A stretch of DNA of 62,516 bases from Flavobacterium araucananum (lineage in GTDB: Bacteria > Bacteroidota > Bacteroidia > Flavobacteriales > Flavobacteriaceae): assembly GCF_002222055.1 (NCBI RefSeq), contig NZ_MUGS01000030.1, positions 57,048 to 119,563 of the forward strand, given 5' to 3'. Every line of letters starts with the position of its first letter. Within the stretch, counting starts at the first letter, position 1. Shown piece after piece: positions 8,706-16,857 of the stretch. Made by a program: the position numbers and the translations under genes. The notes below the pieces were generated by a model, which was not told where the DNA came from, ran no database searches, and saw only the letters and a list, made by a program, of their open reading frames with translations.

Positions 8706-9107
8706 CTATCTTTTAAAAATAGTACGGGCTGCATCCTGGTTATTGCTTACGATTGTTAGGTTTTGATTGTCAAGGTTTTCTATGATATAAGTCTTGCCTT
8801 CAAAAGTAATTAAGTCATGCTCTGACTGGTCAAAAAAACTAATGCCTTTTGCTGTTTGATACGTACTATTTCTGATCTCTACATCATTTTTATACGTAAT
8901 TACTCTTCCGTTAGGCGTAAAAATGACCTTCTTCGTAAACCCAATAGTTTTAGGGGTTGCGGTATAAGGATTGCTAATTCCGCCAATCGATTTTTCCCAA
9001 GTCCATGTGTTTACAAGAGAACCGGAATTCATAGACGTTGATTCCAATGAATAAGCACTGGAAAAAAGACAACATATAATACTAAAAAATACAAAATGCT
9101 TTTTCAT
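8706..9107 (-). CDS. exported lipocalin-like small protein
   Basis: A 133-residue protein with a signal peptide (about 1-20, ending SSAYS). The mature part shows features of small lipocalin-like proteins common in Bacteroidota: LVNTWTWEKSIGGI near the start, then KKVIFTPNGRVITYKND, and a C-terminal beta-rich end LTIVSNNQDAARTIFKR. No catalytic residues are evident. It lies 6 bases downstream of the lipoprotein gene on the same strand and is probably co-transcribed with it. The function is unknown; ligand binding or an envelope role is only suggested by fold resemblance. Confidence 0.7.
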   Translation of the reverse strand: MKKHFVFFSIICCLFSSAYSLESTSMNSGSLVNTWTWEKSIGGISNPYTATPKTIGFTKKVIFTPNGRVITYKNDVEIRNSTYQTAKGISFFDQSEHDLITFEGKTYIIENLDNQNLTIVSNNQDAARTIFKR

Positions 9108-9113
9108 GGTAGG

Positions 9114-9989
9114 TTATTTTAAACTTGCAATTTTATCCTGAATGACTTTTTTGAACGCTTTTACTTCAGTACTCTGATCTGCCGTATCGTTGTTATCAAT
9201 AAATATTTTAGTTACAGTTCCAGCCTGATGAAGTTCAAAATAAATTCCGCCCTGATCTGCAGCATCCGGAGAACCGTAAGTTTTTGTTTGTCCCTTTAAG
9301 TTTAAAATTTCTGCAGGCACACTTTTCAAAAACAAAGTATAATCACCTCTTTTAGTAGCGGCAGTATAGCTGTATTGTTTAAAATCATAACCGCCACTTA
9401 CAACATTTTGAAATTTTAAAATATTGAAATCATTGATCTGATAAAATTTTTGGCAATTAGTAGTGGCACATTTCTTAAAATAGCTTCCTATTATTACGTT
9501 ATCAGAACTTTCTGTGGTTTTATTAAAAAGAATTGCTTTGCTGGTTTTAGGGATCAAAATAAAATCACTTGGATAACTTGGTCCTGAGACAATAGATTCG
9601 CCTGCCTGAGGTCCTTTTTCGTAAAAATTGATTAGAATTTCGCATTTGTTTTCTACGATACTTGTTACTTTTATTTCATAACCATTTGTTGTTTTAAGAC
9701 CTGCAAAAATACCAACCAGATAATTTTTAGTAAAATCTATAGTGGGATCACTTGCGTTTGGACAGCTGCTTGCGCGTTTTGTAAAGTAAGTTTTCATAGT
9801 CTGTTCAGAATTTACTACAAGAGCCGCCGGGTTGACAGGTAAAGTATTGATGTTGTATGAGCATAAAAGTGGAAATCCTGTAAAAGCTAATTCTTCACTG
9901 GCTCCGCAATCAACCTTCAAATCATCATTGTTAATTGAGCATGCACTGAATCCAAAAGCTATAAACAAGCTTAACATTAATTTTTTCAT
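9114..9989 (-). CDS. lipoprotein with PrcB C-terminal-like region
   Basis: A 291-residue lipoprotein. The signal peptide ends in a lipobox, FSAC (Cys17). The stretch GYEIKVTSIVENKCEI followed by EKGPQAGESIV and a PSYPSDFILIP block resembles the C-terminal domain of PrcB, a subunit of the dentilisin protease complex of Treponema. That is a family resemblance only; no protease gene is adjacent. The C-terminal half (about 180-291) is beta-rich and unrecognised. It is the upstream partner of the 133-residue exported protein. No promoter match is obvious. Confidence 0.7.
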   Translation of the reverse strand: MKKLMLSLFIAFGFSACSINNDDLKVDCGASEELAFTGFPLLCSYNINTLPVNPAALVVNSEQTMKTYFTKRASSCPNASDPTIDFTKNYLVGIFAGLKTTNGYEIKVTSIVENKCEILINFYEKGPQAGESIVSGPSYPSDFILIPKTSKAILFNKTTESSDNVIIGSYFKKCATTNCQKFYQINDFNILKFQNVVSGGYDFKQYSYTAATKRGDYTLFLKSVPAEILNLKGQTKTYGSPDAADQGGIYFELHQAGTVTKIFIDNNDTADQSTEVKAFKKVIQDKIASLK

Positions 9990-10192
9990 GGTAATTTTTT
10001 AATAGGTTTATATATGGTAGATGTCCATCTTTTGAAATGGTTGCGTTAAAAAAGTTTTTTTTATTTTTTTAAGCAGGAATAGTTTTCTCCATGTTTGTTA
10101 AATTTTAAAAAATAACAATTCGTGAATTTCAATTTTAATAATTTAAGCACTACGTATAATTCCTTACTTTTACTTTAAAAATAAATTTAGTT

Positions 10193-11566
10193 ATGTTTGA
10201 TTTTCTTCCCTGTTTACTGGCTTTTATAGTGGCTTTATTTTTAGGTGTATACTTGGGTAAATTGCTGTCTTCGGCTAGATTTCAATCAGAAAAAGTGAGT
10301 CTGGAAGAACGGTTGAATTCCAATTTAAATCAGTTGCAATTGCAAAAAGAACAATTGGAGAGAGAAAGAAATAGTTTCGAAAAGCAATTGCAATTCACGA
10401 ATACTGAAAAAGAAAATATCCGAACAGAAAAGGACAGTCTTGCGATTCAGCTGTCAAAAAAAGAAGTAGATTTTGAAAATTTATGGGAACGCCATAAAGA
10501 ACAAAAAAATGAAATAACAGAGTTGCAGGAAAAATTTACCAAAGAATTTGAAAATTTAGCCAATAAAATTCTTGAAGAAAAATCGGCAAAATTTACAGAA
10601 CAAAATAGCGAAAACATGAAAAGCATCTTGCTGCCTTTGCAGGATAAAATTCAGGGTTTTGAGCAAAAAGTAGAACAAACTCACAAAGAAAGTATCGATT
10701 ATCATGCGGCACTTCGCCAGCAAATTGTAGGGTTAAGTGAGATGAATGCTCAAATGAGCAAAGAAACCCTGAATCTTACCAAAGCGCTTAAAGGCGATAG
10801 TAAAATGCAGGGAAACTGGGGAGAGCTCGTTCTGGAACGGGTGTTAGAAAAATCAGGTTTAGAGAAAGGACGTGAATACGAGGTGCAACAAAGTTTTACC
10901 AATATCGAGGGGAACCGTGTTCTGCCGGATGTGGTAATCAATTTGCCGGATGGTAAAAAAATGATTGTCGACTCTAAAGTTTCTTTAGTAGCATACGAAA
11001 GATGGGTGAATGAAGAATCAGAAATTCTTAAAATAGATTTTTTAAGAGAGCATGTCAATTCGATTAAAAGACACGTTGAGCAGCTTGGAAATAAAAATTA
11101 CCATGATTTATACCAGATAGAAAGCCCGGATTTCGTTTTGCTTTTTATCCCTATAGAACCTGCTTTTGCAATCGCATTAAACCAGGATTCTACATTGTAT
11201 AATAAAGCATTTGATCGTAATATTGTAATTGTGACACCCACAACTTTATTGGCTACATTGCGAACGATAGACAGCATGTGGACCAATCAGAAACAACAGG
11301 AAAATGCTTTTGAAATTGCCAGGCAAGCGGGTGCCTTATATGATAAATTTGAAGGTTTTGTAGCAGATTTACTTCGAATAGGAAACAAAATTAAAGATAC
11401 TAAAACTGAATATGAAAGTGCCATGAGCAAACTGGTTGAGGGCAGGGGGAATTTGATTTCGAGTGTCGAAAAATTAAAAAAGATGGGAGCAAAGGCAAAG
11501 AAGTCACTTCCGGAAAATATTATTGCAAGAGCTTCTAATGAAGACGAAAATCAATCTTTAAACTAA
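10193..11566 (+). CDS. rmuC: DNA recombination protein RmuC
   Basis: A 457-residue RmuC-family protein. It has an N-terminal membrane anchor (about residues 4-26), a long coiled coil (about 30-195, rich in Glu/Lys/Gln heptads), and the conserved RmuC nuclease-like core (about 200-400) with GNWGELVLERVLEKSGLEKG, LPDVVINLPDGKKMIVDSKVSL and PFIP-type LLFIPIEPAFAIAL blocks. RmuC limits inversions at short inverted repeats in E. coli; its biochemical activity is predicted to be nucleolytic (restriction-endonuclease fold). It heads a tight three-gene run with gaps of 6 and 5 bases. A TACTTTTA element at 10165-10172 is a near match to the -7 consensus. Confidence 0.93.
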   Translation: MFDFLPCLLAFIVALFLGVYLGKLLSSARFQSEKVSLEERLNSNLNQLQLQKEQLERERNSFEKQLQFTNTEKENIRTEKDSLAIQLSKKEVDFENLWERHKEQKNEITELQEKFTKEFENLANKILEEKSAKFTEQNSENMKSILLPLQDKIQGFEQKVEQTHKESIDYHAALRQQIVGLSEMNAQMSKETLNLTKALKGDSKMQGNWGELVLERVLEKSGLEKGREYEVQQSFTNIEGNRVLPDVVINLPDGKKMIVDSKVSLVAYERWVNEESEILKIDFLREHVNSIKRHVEQLGNKNYHDLYQIESPDFVLLFIPIEPAFAIALNQDSTLYNKAFDRNIVIVTPTTLLATLRTIDSMWTNQKQQENAFEIARQAGALYDKFEGFVADLLRIGNKIKDTKTEYESAMSKLVEGRGNLISSVEKLKKMGAKAKKSLPENIIARASNEDENQSLN

Positions 11567-11572
11567 GATTTT

Positions 11573-11938
11573 ATGAAAAAAATTCTAATAATTATTGCAG
11601 CAATTTGTGTGTTGGCGTTTACCGTATATTTTGCCTTTATTTATTATATTCCGTATAGCGAAGGATATCGTTCAGGCGAGTTAATCCGGATGAGCCATAA
11701 AGGAGTATTAATGAAAACCTGGGAAGGCGAACTAAGCCAGGGAGTTTCAGGATCGCAAATTTTTAGCTTCTCGGTTTTAGACAGTGATAAAAAAGTAATA
11801 GAGCAATTGAACGACTTGCAGGGACAATATGTAAAATTGACCTATGTCGAAAGGTACAGAACCTTTAATTGGTGGGGAGATTCCCATTTTTTTATCACCG
11901 CTGTTCAGAAAGAAAATTCCCCATTTAAATATAAATAA
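11573..11938 (+). CDS. small membrane-anchored protein of unknown function
   Basis: A 121-residue protein with one N-terminal transmembrane segment or uncleaved signal (about 4-25) followed by a soluble domain containing PYSEGYRSGELIRMSHKGV and a conserved TWEGEL motif, then YVKLTYVERYRTFNWWGDS. It probably faces the periplasm. Proteins of this type are widespread in flavobacteria; some carry a '6-phosphogluconate dehydrogenase' name in databases, which this sequence does not support because it has no Rossmann motif and is far too short. It sits 6 bases after rmuC and 5 bases before the thioesterase, so it is probably in one operon. Confidence 0.75.
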   Translation: MKKILIIIAAICVLAFTVYFAFIYYIPYSEGYRSGELIRMSHKGVLMKTWEGELSQGVSGSQIFSFSVLDSDKKVIEQLNDLQGQYVKLTYVERYRTFNWWGDSHFFITAVQKENSPFKYK

Positions 11939-11943
11939 ATAAT

Positions 11944-12492
11944 ATGACTACAGATTTTAAACCCGTTTCTTCATCAAAAATCAGCATTTCGGAACTAATG
12001 CTTCCATCGCATACTAACTTTAGCGGAAAAATTCACGGAGGATATATTTTGCAGCTATTAGATCAGATTGCTTTTGCATCTGCCTCAAAATTTTCAGGAA
12101 ATTATTGTGTAACCGCTTCTGTTGATACCGTAAATTTTTTAAAACCTATTGAAGTGGGCGAATTGGTAACCATGAAAGCATCTGTAAATTATGTAGGCAG
12201 AAGTTCTATGATTGTGGGGATTCGGGTAGAAGCCGAAAATATTCAGACAGGCGCTGTAAAACATTGTAATTCATCTTATTTTACGATGGTTGCCAAAGAC
12301 AAAGAAGGAAAAAGTGTTGCTGTTCCCGGACTTATTTTGTCTAGTCTGGAAGAAGTGCGTCGTTTTAGAAAAGGTATTAAACACATTGAGTTAAAAAAAG
12401 AAGTCGAAGAACATGAAAAACTAACCAATGTAAACTCTATCGAAGATCTGGCAAGCCTGGATAAGTATAATGTATTATTAGAAATAAACTAA
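11944..12492 (+). CDS. acyl-CoA thioesterase (hotdog fold)
   Basis: A 182-residue hotdog-fold acyl-CoA hydrolase of the YciA/ACOT type, hydrolysing acyl-CoA to free fatty acid and CoA in the cytoplasm. The pattern HTNFSGKIHGGYILQLLDQIAFASA (about residues 19-43) carries the catalytic Asp and the characteristic GG, and the second strand NFLKPIEVGELV and VGRSSMIVGIRVEAEN follow the family. The C-terminal about 50 residues are a Lys/Glu-rich extension, longer than in minimal YciA. It is the third gene of the rmuC run. The chain-length preference cannot be predicted. Confidence 0.88.
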   Translation: MTTDFKPVSSSKISISELMLPSHTNFSGKIHGGYILQLLDQIAFASASKFSGNYCVTASVDTVNFLKPIEVGELVTMKASVNYVGRSSMIVGIRVEAENIQTGAVKHCNSSYFTMVAKDKEGKSVAVPGLILSSLEEVRRFRKGIKHIELKKEVEEHEKLTNVNSIEDLASLDKYNVLLEIN

Positions 12493-12900
12493 TACGTCGA
12501 ATGAATGTTTCCGGATTAGACCTGAGGACATATCGTTGCTTATCTGTGGGATTAATTTTATCAGAATATTCATAAACGAAAATATCTCGTAGAGATTACA
12601 TGTTCGTAGAAAAAAAATACGGCGATATCATTTTTGTCCCGTAGGGACAATATTTTCGCCGTAACCGTTTCATCGTAAACATTTTGCATTTTAAAATAAA
12701 AAAACATTTCACAAATTTTTAGGACAAATACACAACCGTGCTCCTTAAAATTTCGTAACTTTAAGTACAATGAAATGATTGGATTGCTATTGACTCACGG
12801 AGTATTGCCATTCTATTTTTAAACTTATGTTAAGTCCAGTTTTTTTCTCTTCTTAAAATAAAAAAAATCGAATGACATAATTGTTTAATTACTGACGATT
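12493..12900. repeat. gene-free stretch with XXXX-GTA-XXXX hairpin repeats
   Basis: About 400 bases without a credible gene. Two small hairpins share a GTA loop: TCTCGTAGAGA (12585-12595) and TTGTCCCGTAGGGACAA (12634-12650). The second sits inside a larger inverted repeat, TACGGCG (12618-12624) and CGCCGTA (12657-12663). This is the pattern of a dispersed repeat seen in Bacteroidota genomes. The remainder (12664-12900) is AT-rich with no feature that I can support. Confidence 0.55.
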
Positions 12901-13470
12901 ATGAAAAGAACTACTTTTTTTATTTTGCTATTTACAGCATATTCTGTTATTGGACAGGATAAATTTTTTACCAATACAGGAACAATTAATTTTGAAGCTT
13001 CTGTACCCTTCTTCGAAGAAGTAAAAGCTGTAAACAGACAGGTTTCGATTGTTTTAGAGCCTAAAACAAGTACATTTATTTGTACTGTTATTGTTAGAGA
13101 TTTTAGTTTTAAACTGGATATGATGCAAGAGCATTTTAACGAAAATTATATGGAAAGCCGACGTTATCCCAAAGCCATTTTTAAAGGAAAGATTGAAAAA
13201 TTTGATTTAAAGGATATCAATGAAACGGAAAAAGAATATCAAATAACGGGAAAACTTATATTGCGCGGAAAAGCTAAAGAAGTTACAGTAAACGCTTTGA
13301 TCAAAAAAGTAGGTGACGGAATACAGATTATATCCGATTTTCCTATTTCGGTATCTGATTTTAATATCCATTTTCCAAATGAAATAGCAGCAAAAATTGC
13401 AAAAACGGCCAATACTGAACTAATCGGAGTGGTTAGAAGCAGTGACTTAATGTATCTGACGCTTAAATAA
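12901..13470 (+). CDS. YceI-family-like exported protein
   Basis: A 189-residue protein with a signal peptide (about 1-19, ending VIGQ) and a YceI-like lipocalin fold. Marks are the strand TNTGTINFEASVPFFEEVKAVNRQVS near the start, the central FKLDMMQEHFNENYMESRRYPKAIFKG block (about 77-103), and the KGKLILRGKAKEVTV-type hairpin. In characterised YceI relatives the barrel binds polyisoprenoids in the periplasm; the ligand here is unknown. It is transcribed alone and its stop lies two bases from that of the convergent epimerase gene. Confidence 0.82.
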   Translation: MKRTTFFILLFTAYSVIGQDKFFTNTGTINFEASVPFFEEVKAVNRQVSIVLEPKTSTFICTVIVRDFSFKLDMMQEHFNENYMESRRYPKAIFKGKIEKFDLKDINETEKEYQITGKLILRGKAKEVTVNALIKKVGDGIQIISDFPISVSDFNIHFPNEIAAKIAKTANTELIGVVRSSDLMYLTLK

Positions 13471-13472
13471 AA

Positions 13473-14384
13473 TTAGGGCAGGCAGCTTGCCAATGCGCTT
13501 TCGAGCTCATTGAATTCGAATTTAAAACCCATTTTTTCTATTTTTTGAGATGAAATCCTTTGTCCTTCTAAAACAGCAATACTCATTTCGCCTAAAACGA
13601 TTTTAAGAACAAATGCAGGTGCTTTAGGGAGCCAAATGGAATATCCAAATAAATTTGCCAGTGTTTTTGATAGTATCGCATTTGTGGTATTGTCTGTGAT
13701 ACAGGCATTATAGGGACCATGCATTTGGTCGTCTGTAATTGCTTTAAGATAGATTTTGGATAAATCATCAATATGAATCCAGGGAACATATTGTTTTCCT
13801 GTGCCTAATATTGCACCAAAACCAGATTTAAAACTTGGAACAATTTTTTTAAGAAAGCCTTCGCCTTGTCCCAGAACAATTCCGGTTCTTACTTTTACGG
13901 TTCGAATCCCGAGCGCATTTATTTTATCGACAGCTTTTTCCCATTCCTGACAAGTTATACCCAGAAAGTCATTGGCAGGAACAGTATCTTCGGTACAAAT
14001 TTGATCGTTGGTAGAAGCACCATAAATTCCAACTGCCGATGCAGAAACAAAACCATCTAATCTTGTATTGTTTTTTTGTAAAACAGAAAAGATAAGATCG
14101 ATGGGTTTTACACGGCTCTCAAGAATGTCTTTTTTGCGTTTGTCTGACCATCTTTTTTCAACAATTCCTTCTCCTGCCAGATGAATGATATAAGATGCTT
14201 TTGTAATCGCTTCTTCGTCTATATAATTGCGATCCGGATCCCACTTATAATAGGTGATCGATGGAGTGTTTTTTTGATCAGAACGGCTTAAAATCGATAC
14301 TGAAAAACCATTTGCAAGCAGCAAATCGGTTATGTTTTTGCCTATAAATCCAGTTCCTCCGGTAAGTAAAATATTTTTGGCCAT
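13473..14384 (-). CDS. TIGR01777-family SDR epimerase
   Basis: A 303-residue NAD(P)-binding short-chain dehydrogenase-like epimerase of the YfcH/TIGR01777 group. The Rossmann motif is TGGTGFIGKNI (about residues 8-18), followed by IIHLAGEGIVEKRWSDKRK (about 67-85), a VSASAVGIYG active-site region (about 112-121), and a C-terminal DUF1731-type end (LPKAPAFVLKIVLGEMSIAVLEGQRISSQK). The substrate is unknown; relatives near cell-division genes in other bacteria have given no clear activity. It is monocistronic. Confidence 0.9.
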   Translation of the reverse strand: MAKNILLTGGTGFIGKNITDLLLANGFSVSILSRSDQKNTPSITYYKWDPDRNYIDEEAITKASYIIHLAGEGIVEKRWSDKRKKDILESRVKPIDLIFSVLQKNNTRLDGFVSASAVGIYGASTNDQICTEDTVPANDFLGITCQEWEKAVDKINALGIRTVKVRTGIVLGQGEGFLKKIVPSFKSGFGAILGTGKQYVPWIHIDDLSKIYLKAITDDQMHGPYNACITDNTTNAILSKTLANLFGYSIWLPKAPAFVLKIVLGEMSIAVLEGQRISSQKIEKMGFKFEFNELESALASCLP

Positions 14385-14482
14385 AATAGTTTATAATATA
14401 TTTAACAGCGTATTCTGTTTAACGATAAGTAAAGATACTTAAACATTGATTACCTTTAAGGCAAAATTTAAATTTTAATAAG

Positions 14483-15145
14483 ATGGCAACTAAAAAGAAG
14501 ATAATCAGCAAAGAAGACATCGTTTCGCTATATATGGAGGAAGTTCTGGAAAACGGACATAAACCAAAATCAGTTTATCATTTTGCCAAAGAAAATGATT
14601 TTACAGAAGCCGAATTTTATGCTTTTTTTGGAACATTAGAAGGTTTAGAAAAAGAAATATTCAGATTGTTTTTAGTCAACACGATTGATTTGTTGCATAG
14701 AAACAATGATTATTTAGAGTATGATATGAAAAACAAAATGTTGAGTTTTTATTTTACCTTTTTCGAGATTTTAACCGCAAACAGAAGTTATGTTTTGCAA
14801 GCCTTAAAATTGGATAGAAATCCGCTAAAAAATTTAGTGCAGCTTACCACGCTTCGGGATAGTTTTAAAGAATATGTTTCGGAAATCCTTACAGATGATT
14901 ATCGATTGGAGCAGGAAAAATTTCAGAAATTTCAGGAAAAAGGAATTCAGGAATCTGCGTGGTTGCAATTAATGCTGACGATAAAATTCTGGGTAGATGA
15001 TGCTTCACCCGCTTTTGAAAAAACAGATATTTTTATCGAAAAATCTGTAAATGCTTCTTTTGAGTTAATGAATGTTGCACCATTAAATCACTTAATAGAT
15101 TTAGGTAAATTTCTTTTTAAAGAAAAAATATACAGCAAACCATGA
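14483..15145 (+). CDS. TetR-like transcriptional regulator
   Basis: A 220-residue all-helical protein. The first about 50 residues are a short helix-turn-helix (KSVYHFAKENDFTEAEFYAFFG), and the rest resembles a TetR-type ligand or dimerisation domain. Its ATGA overlap with the downstream ABC1 kinase gene means the two are co-transcribed and probably translationally coupled, a pairing I recognise as common in Bacteroidota. The DNA-binding helix is weaker than in classic TetR, so DNA binding is an inference. A TACCTTTA sequence about 30 bases upstream is a near match to the -7 consensus. Confidence 0.72.
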   Translation: MATKKKIISKEDIVSLYMEEVLENGHKPKSVYHFAKENDFTEAEFYAFFGTLEGLEKEIFRLFLVNTIDLLHRNNDYLEYDMKNKMLSFYFTFFEILTANRSYVLQALKLDRNPLKNLVQLTTLRDSFKEYVSEILTDDYRLEQEKFQKFQEKGIQESAWLQLMLTIKFWVDDASPAFEKTDIFIEKSVNASFELMNVAPLNHLIDLGKFLFKEKIYSKP

Positions 15146-16446
15146 AAACAATCGATTATATACCAACATCAAAAATAGAAAGAGCCAGTAAATTGGTCCA
15201 AACAGGTGCAAAAGTAGGCGTAAACTACATAAAGCATTATGCCGAAAAAATGGTAAATTCAGACTTAACACGTGATAAACTCAACGAAAACAATGCCGAG
15301 GATATTTACGACGGGCTAAAAAGCCTGAAAGGAAGCGCACTAAAAGTGGCTCAAATGTTAAGTATGGATAAAAATTTTCTGCCTCAGGCGTATGTCGAGA
15401 AATTTTCTTTATCGCAGTTTTCTGTTCCGCCACTTTCGGCACCATTGGTTTTAAAAACTTTTAAAACTAATTTTGGACAGACTCCTTATGAAATTTTCGA
15501 TGAATTCAATGCCAATTCAGTAAATGCCGCAAGTATAGGTCAGGTGCATTTGGCAGTTAAAAACGGAAAAAAATTAGCCGTTAAAATTCAATACCCCGGA
15601 GTTGCCAATAGTATTTCGTCAGATTTGGCTTTGGTAAAACCTATCGCAATCCGAATGTTTAATCTACAGGGAAAAGACTCAGATAAATATTTTAAGGAAG
15701 TTGAAGATAAACTTATCGAAGAAACTAATTATTTGCTTGAATTAAAACAAAGTCAGGAAGTAGTTGAAGCGTGCAGTAAAATCGAAAATTTACTTTTTCC
15801 CCACTATTACCCTGAGTTTTCATCAGAGAAAATTATTACGATGGATTGGATGACGGGAATTCACCTTTCTGAGTTTACGGCAAAAAACACAAATAAAGAA
15901 ATTGGCGATACAATAGGGCAGGCGCTTTGGGATTTCTACATGTATCAAATTCATGTTTTGCGAAAAGTACACGCAGATCCGCATCCCGGAAATTTTCTTG
16001 TTGATGATAAAAACCAATTGATCGCTTTAGATTTTGGGTGTATGAAACAAATTCCAGAGGAGTTTTATGTGCCATACTTCGAGTTAATCAACAAAAATGT
16101 AATTACAGATAAAGCACTTTTTAATCAAAAATTATTCGAACTGGAAATCCTTCGTCCTGATGATTCGCCAGCAGAAATTGAATATTTTACAGAGATGTTT
16201 CATGATTTATTATCCCTTTTTACGAAGCCATTTCAAAACGAAACGTTCGATTTTGCCGATGCGACTTTCTTTGACAGTATAGCCAAACTAGGCGAGCGTT
16301 TCTCTAATGATACGAATCTTAAAAAAATGAACGGAAATCGTGGTTCAAAACATTTTATTTATATGAACCGTACGTTCTTTGGTTTGTATAATCTGATGTT
16401 TGATCTAAAAGCCAAGATTTTAGTAAGTAATTATTTAAAGTATTAG
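15142..16446 (+). CDS. ABC1/AarF/UbiB family atypical kinase
   Basis: A 434-residue ABC1-family protein kinase-like ATPase. The family marks are LKGSALKVAQMLSMD (about residues 67-81, corresponding to the KxGQ region), the alanine-rich nucleotide loop NAASIGQVH (about 131-139), the ion-pair lysine AVKIQYPG (about 145-152), the catalytic loop HADPHPGNFLVD (about 275-286) and ALDFGCMKQ (about 293-301) in place of DFG. Relatives support quinone or isoprenoid lipid metabolism, with UbiB acting in ubiquinone synthesis; flavobacteria use menaquinone, so the role here is open. It forms an overlapping pair with the TetR-like gene. Confidence 0.87.
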   Translation: MKTIDYIPTSKIERASKLVQTGAKVGVNYIKHYAEKMVNSDLTRDKLNENNAEDIYDGLKSLKGSALKVAQMLSMDKNFLPQAYVEKFSLSQFSVPPLSAPLVLKTFKTNFGQTPYEIFDEFNANSVNAASIGQVHLAVKNGKKLAVKIQYPGVANSISSDLALVKPIAIRMFNLQGKDSDKYFKEVEDKLIEETNYLLELKQSQEVVEACSKIENLLFPHYYPEFSSEKIITMDWMTGIHLSEFTAKNTNKEIGDTIGQALWDFYMYQIHVLRKVHADPHPGNFLVDDKNQLIALDFGCMKQIPEEFYVPYFELINKNVITDKALFNQKLFELEILRPDDSPAEIEYFTEMFHDLLSLFTKPFQNETFDFADATFFDSIAKLGERFSNDTNLKKMNGNRGSKHFIYMNRTFFGLYNLMFDLKAKILVSNYLKY

Positions 16447-16857
16447 GAGCTATTTCCTGCACCCGATCCTGAAAAGTCACTAAGTTAAAATTTATAATTT
16501 TATGGTTAATAAATTTCTTAAAAAGGTGCAAAATCGCAAAGATTTCTCCTCCGTCATAATGACAAGATTGTGTTTAGTCTTTGGGTTTTTATAAGAGTCT
16601 TAATAGGTAACGACTTCGAGAGAGATAGTAATTTCTCTTTTACAAAATAGCAAACCCGACAGGTTTTTAAAACCTGTCGGGTTTGCTTTTAGGAACGGAA
16701 TCTCTAGTGTGATTTTTCGTTTGAAATGACAAGATTATGTGTAAAAATTTGCTTTAGATTCATCATTTGCCTGGATTAACAAAAATAAGCATGAACCTGC
16801 TCAATCTGCCAAATGTGCGTAAAGCAAAATTAAACGTTAGGTAAAACCTAAAAAAAA
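16447..16857. other. gene-free spacer with a long palindrome and short repeats
   Basis: About 410 bases without a credible gene. It holds a near-perfect palindrome at 16649-16687, two copies of AATGACAAGATT (about 16557 and 16726) followed by G/ATGTG, and at 16445-16460 an AGGAGCTATTTCCTGC sequence resembling the start of the dispersed repeat at 62216. No promoter or small ORF that I would defend. Confidence 0.5.
16649..16687. repeat. perfect 19-bp inverted repeat, terminator-like dispersed element
   Basis: The left arm AGCAAACCCGACAGGTTTT and its exact complement are separated by one T. It is followed by TTTT on the plus strand, so it could end transcription of the ABC1-kinase operon. A related element with the same ACC...CAGGTTTT/AAAACCTG core is at 62117-62145, which points to a dispersed family rather than a one-off terminator. 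Confidence 0.8.

Noticed and set aside
12570..12770. 66-residue minus-strand frame
   Set aside because: It crosses the GTA hairpin repeats and has no coherent protein features.
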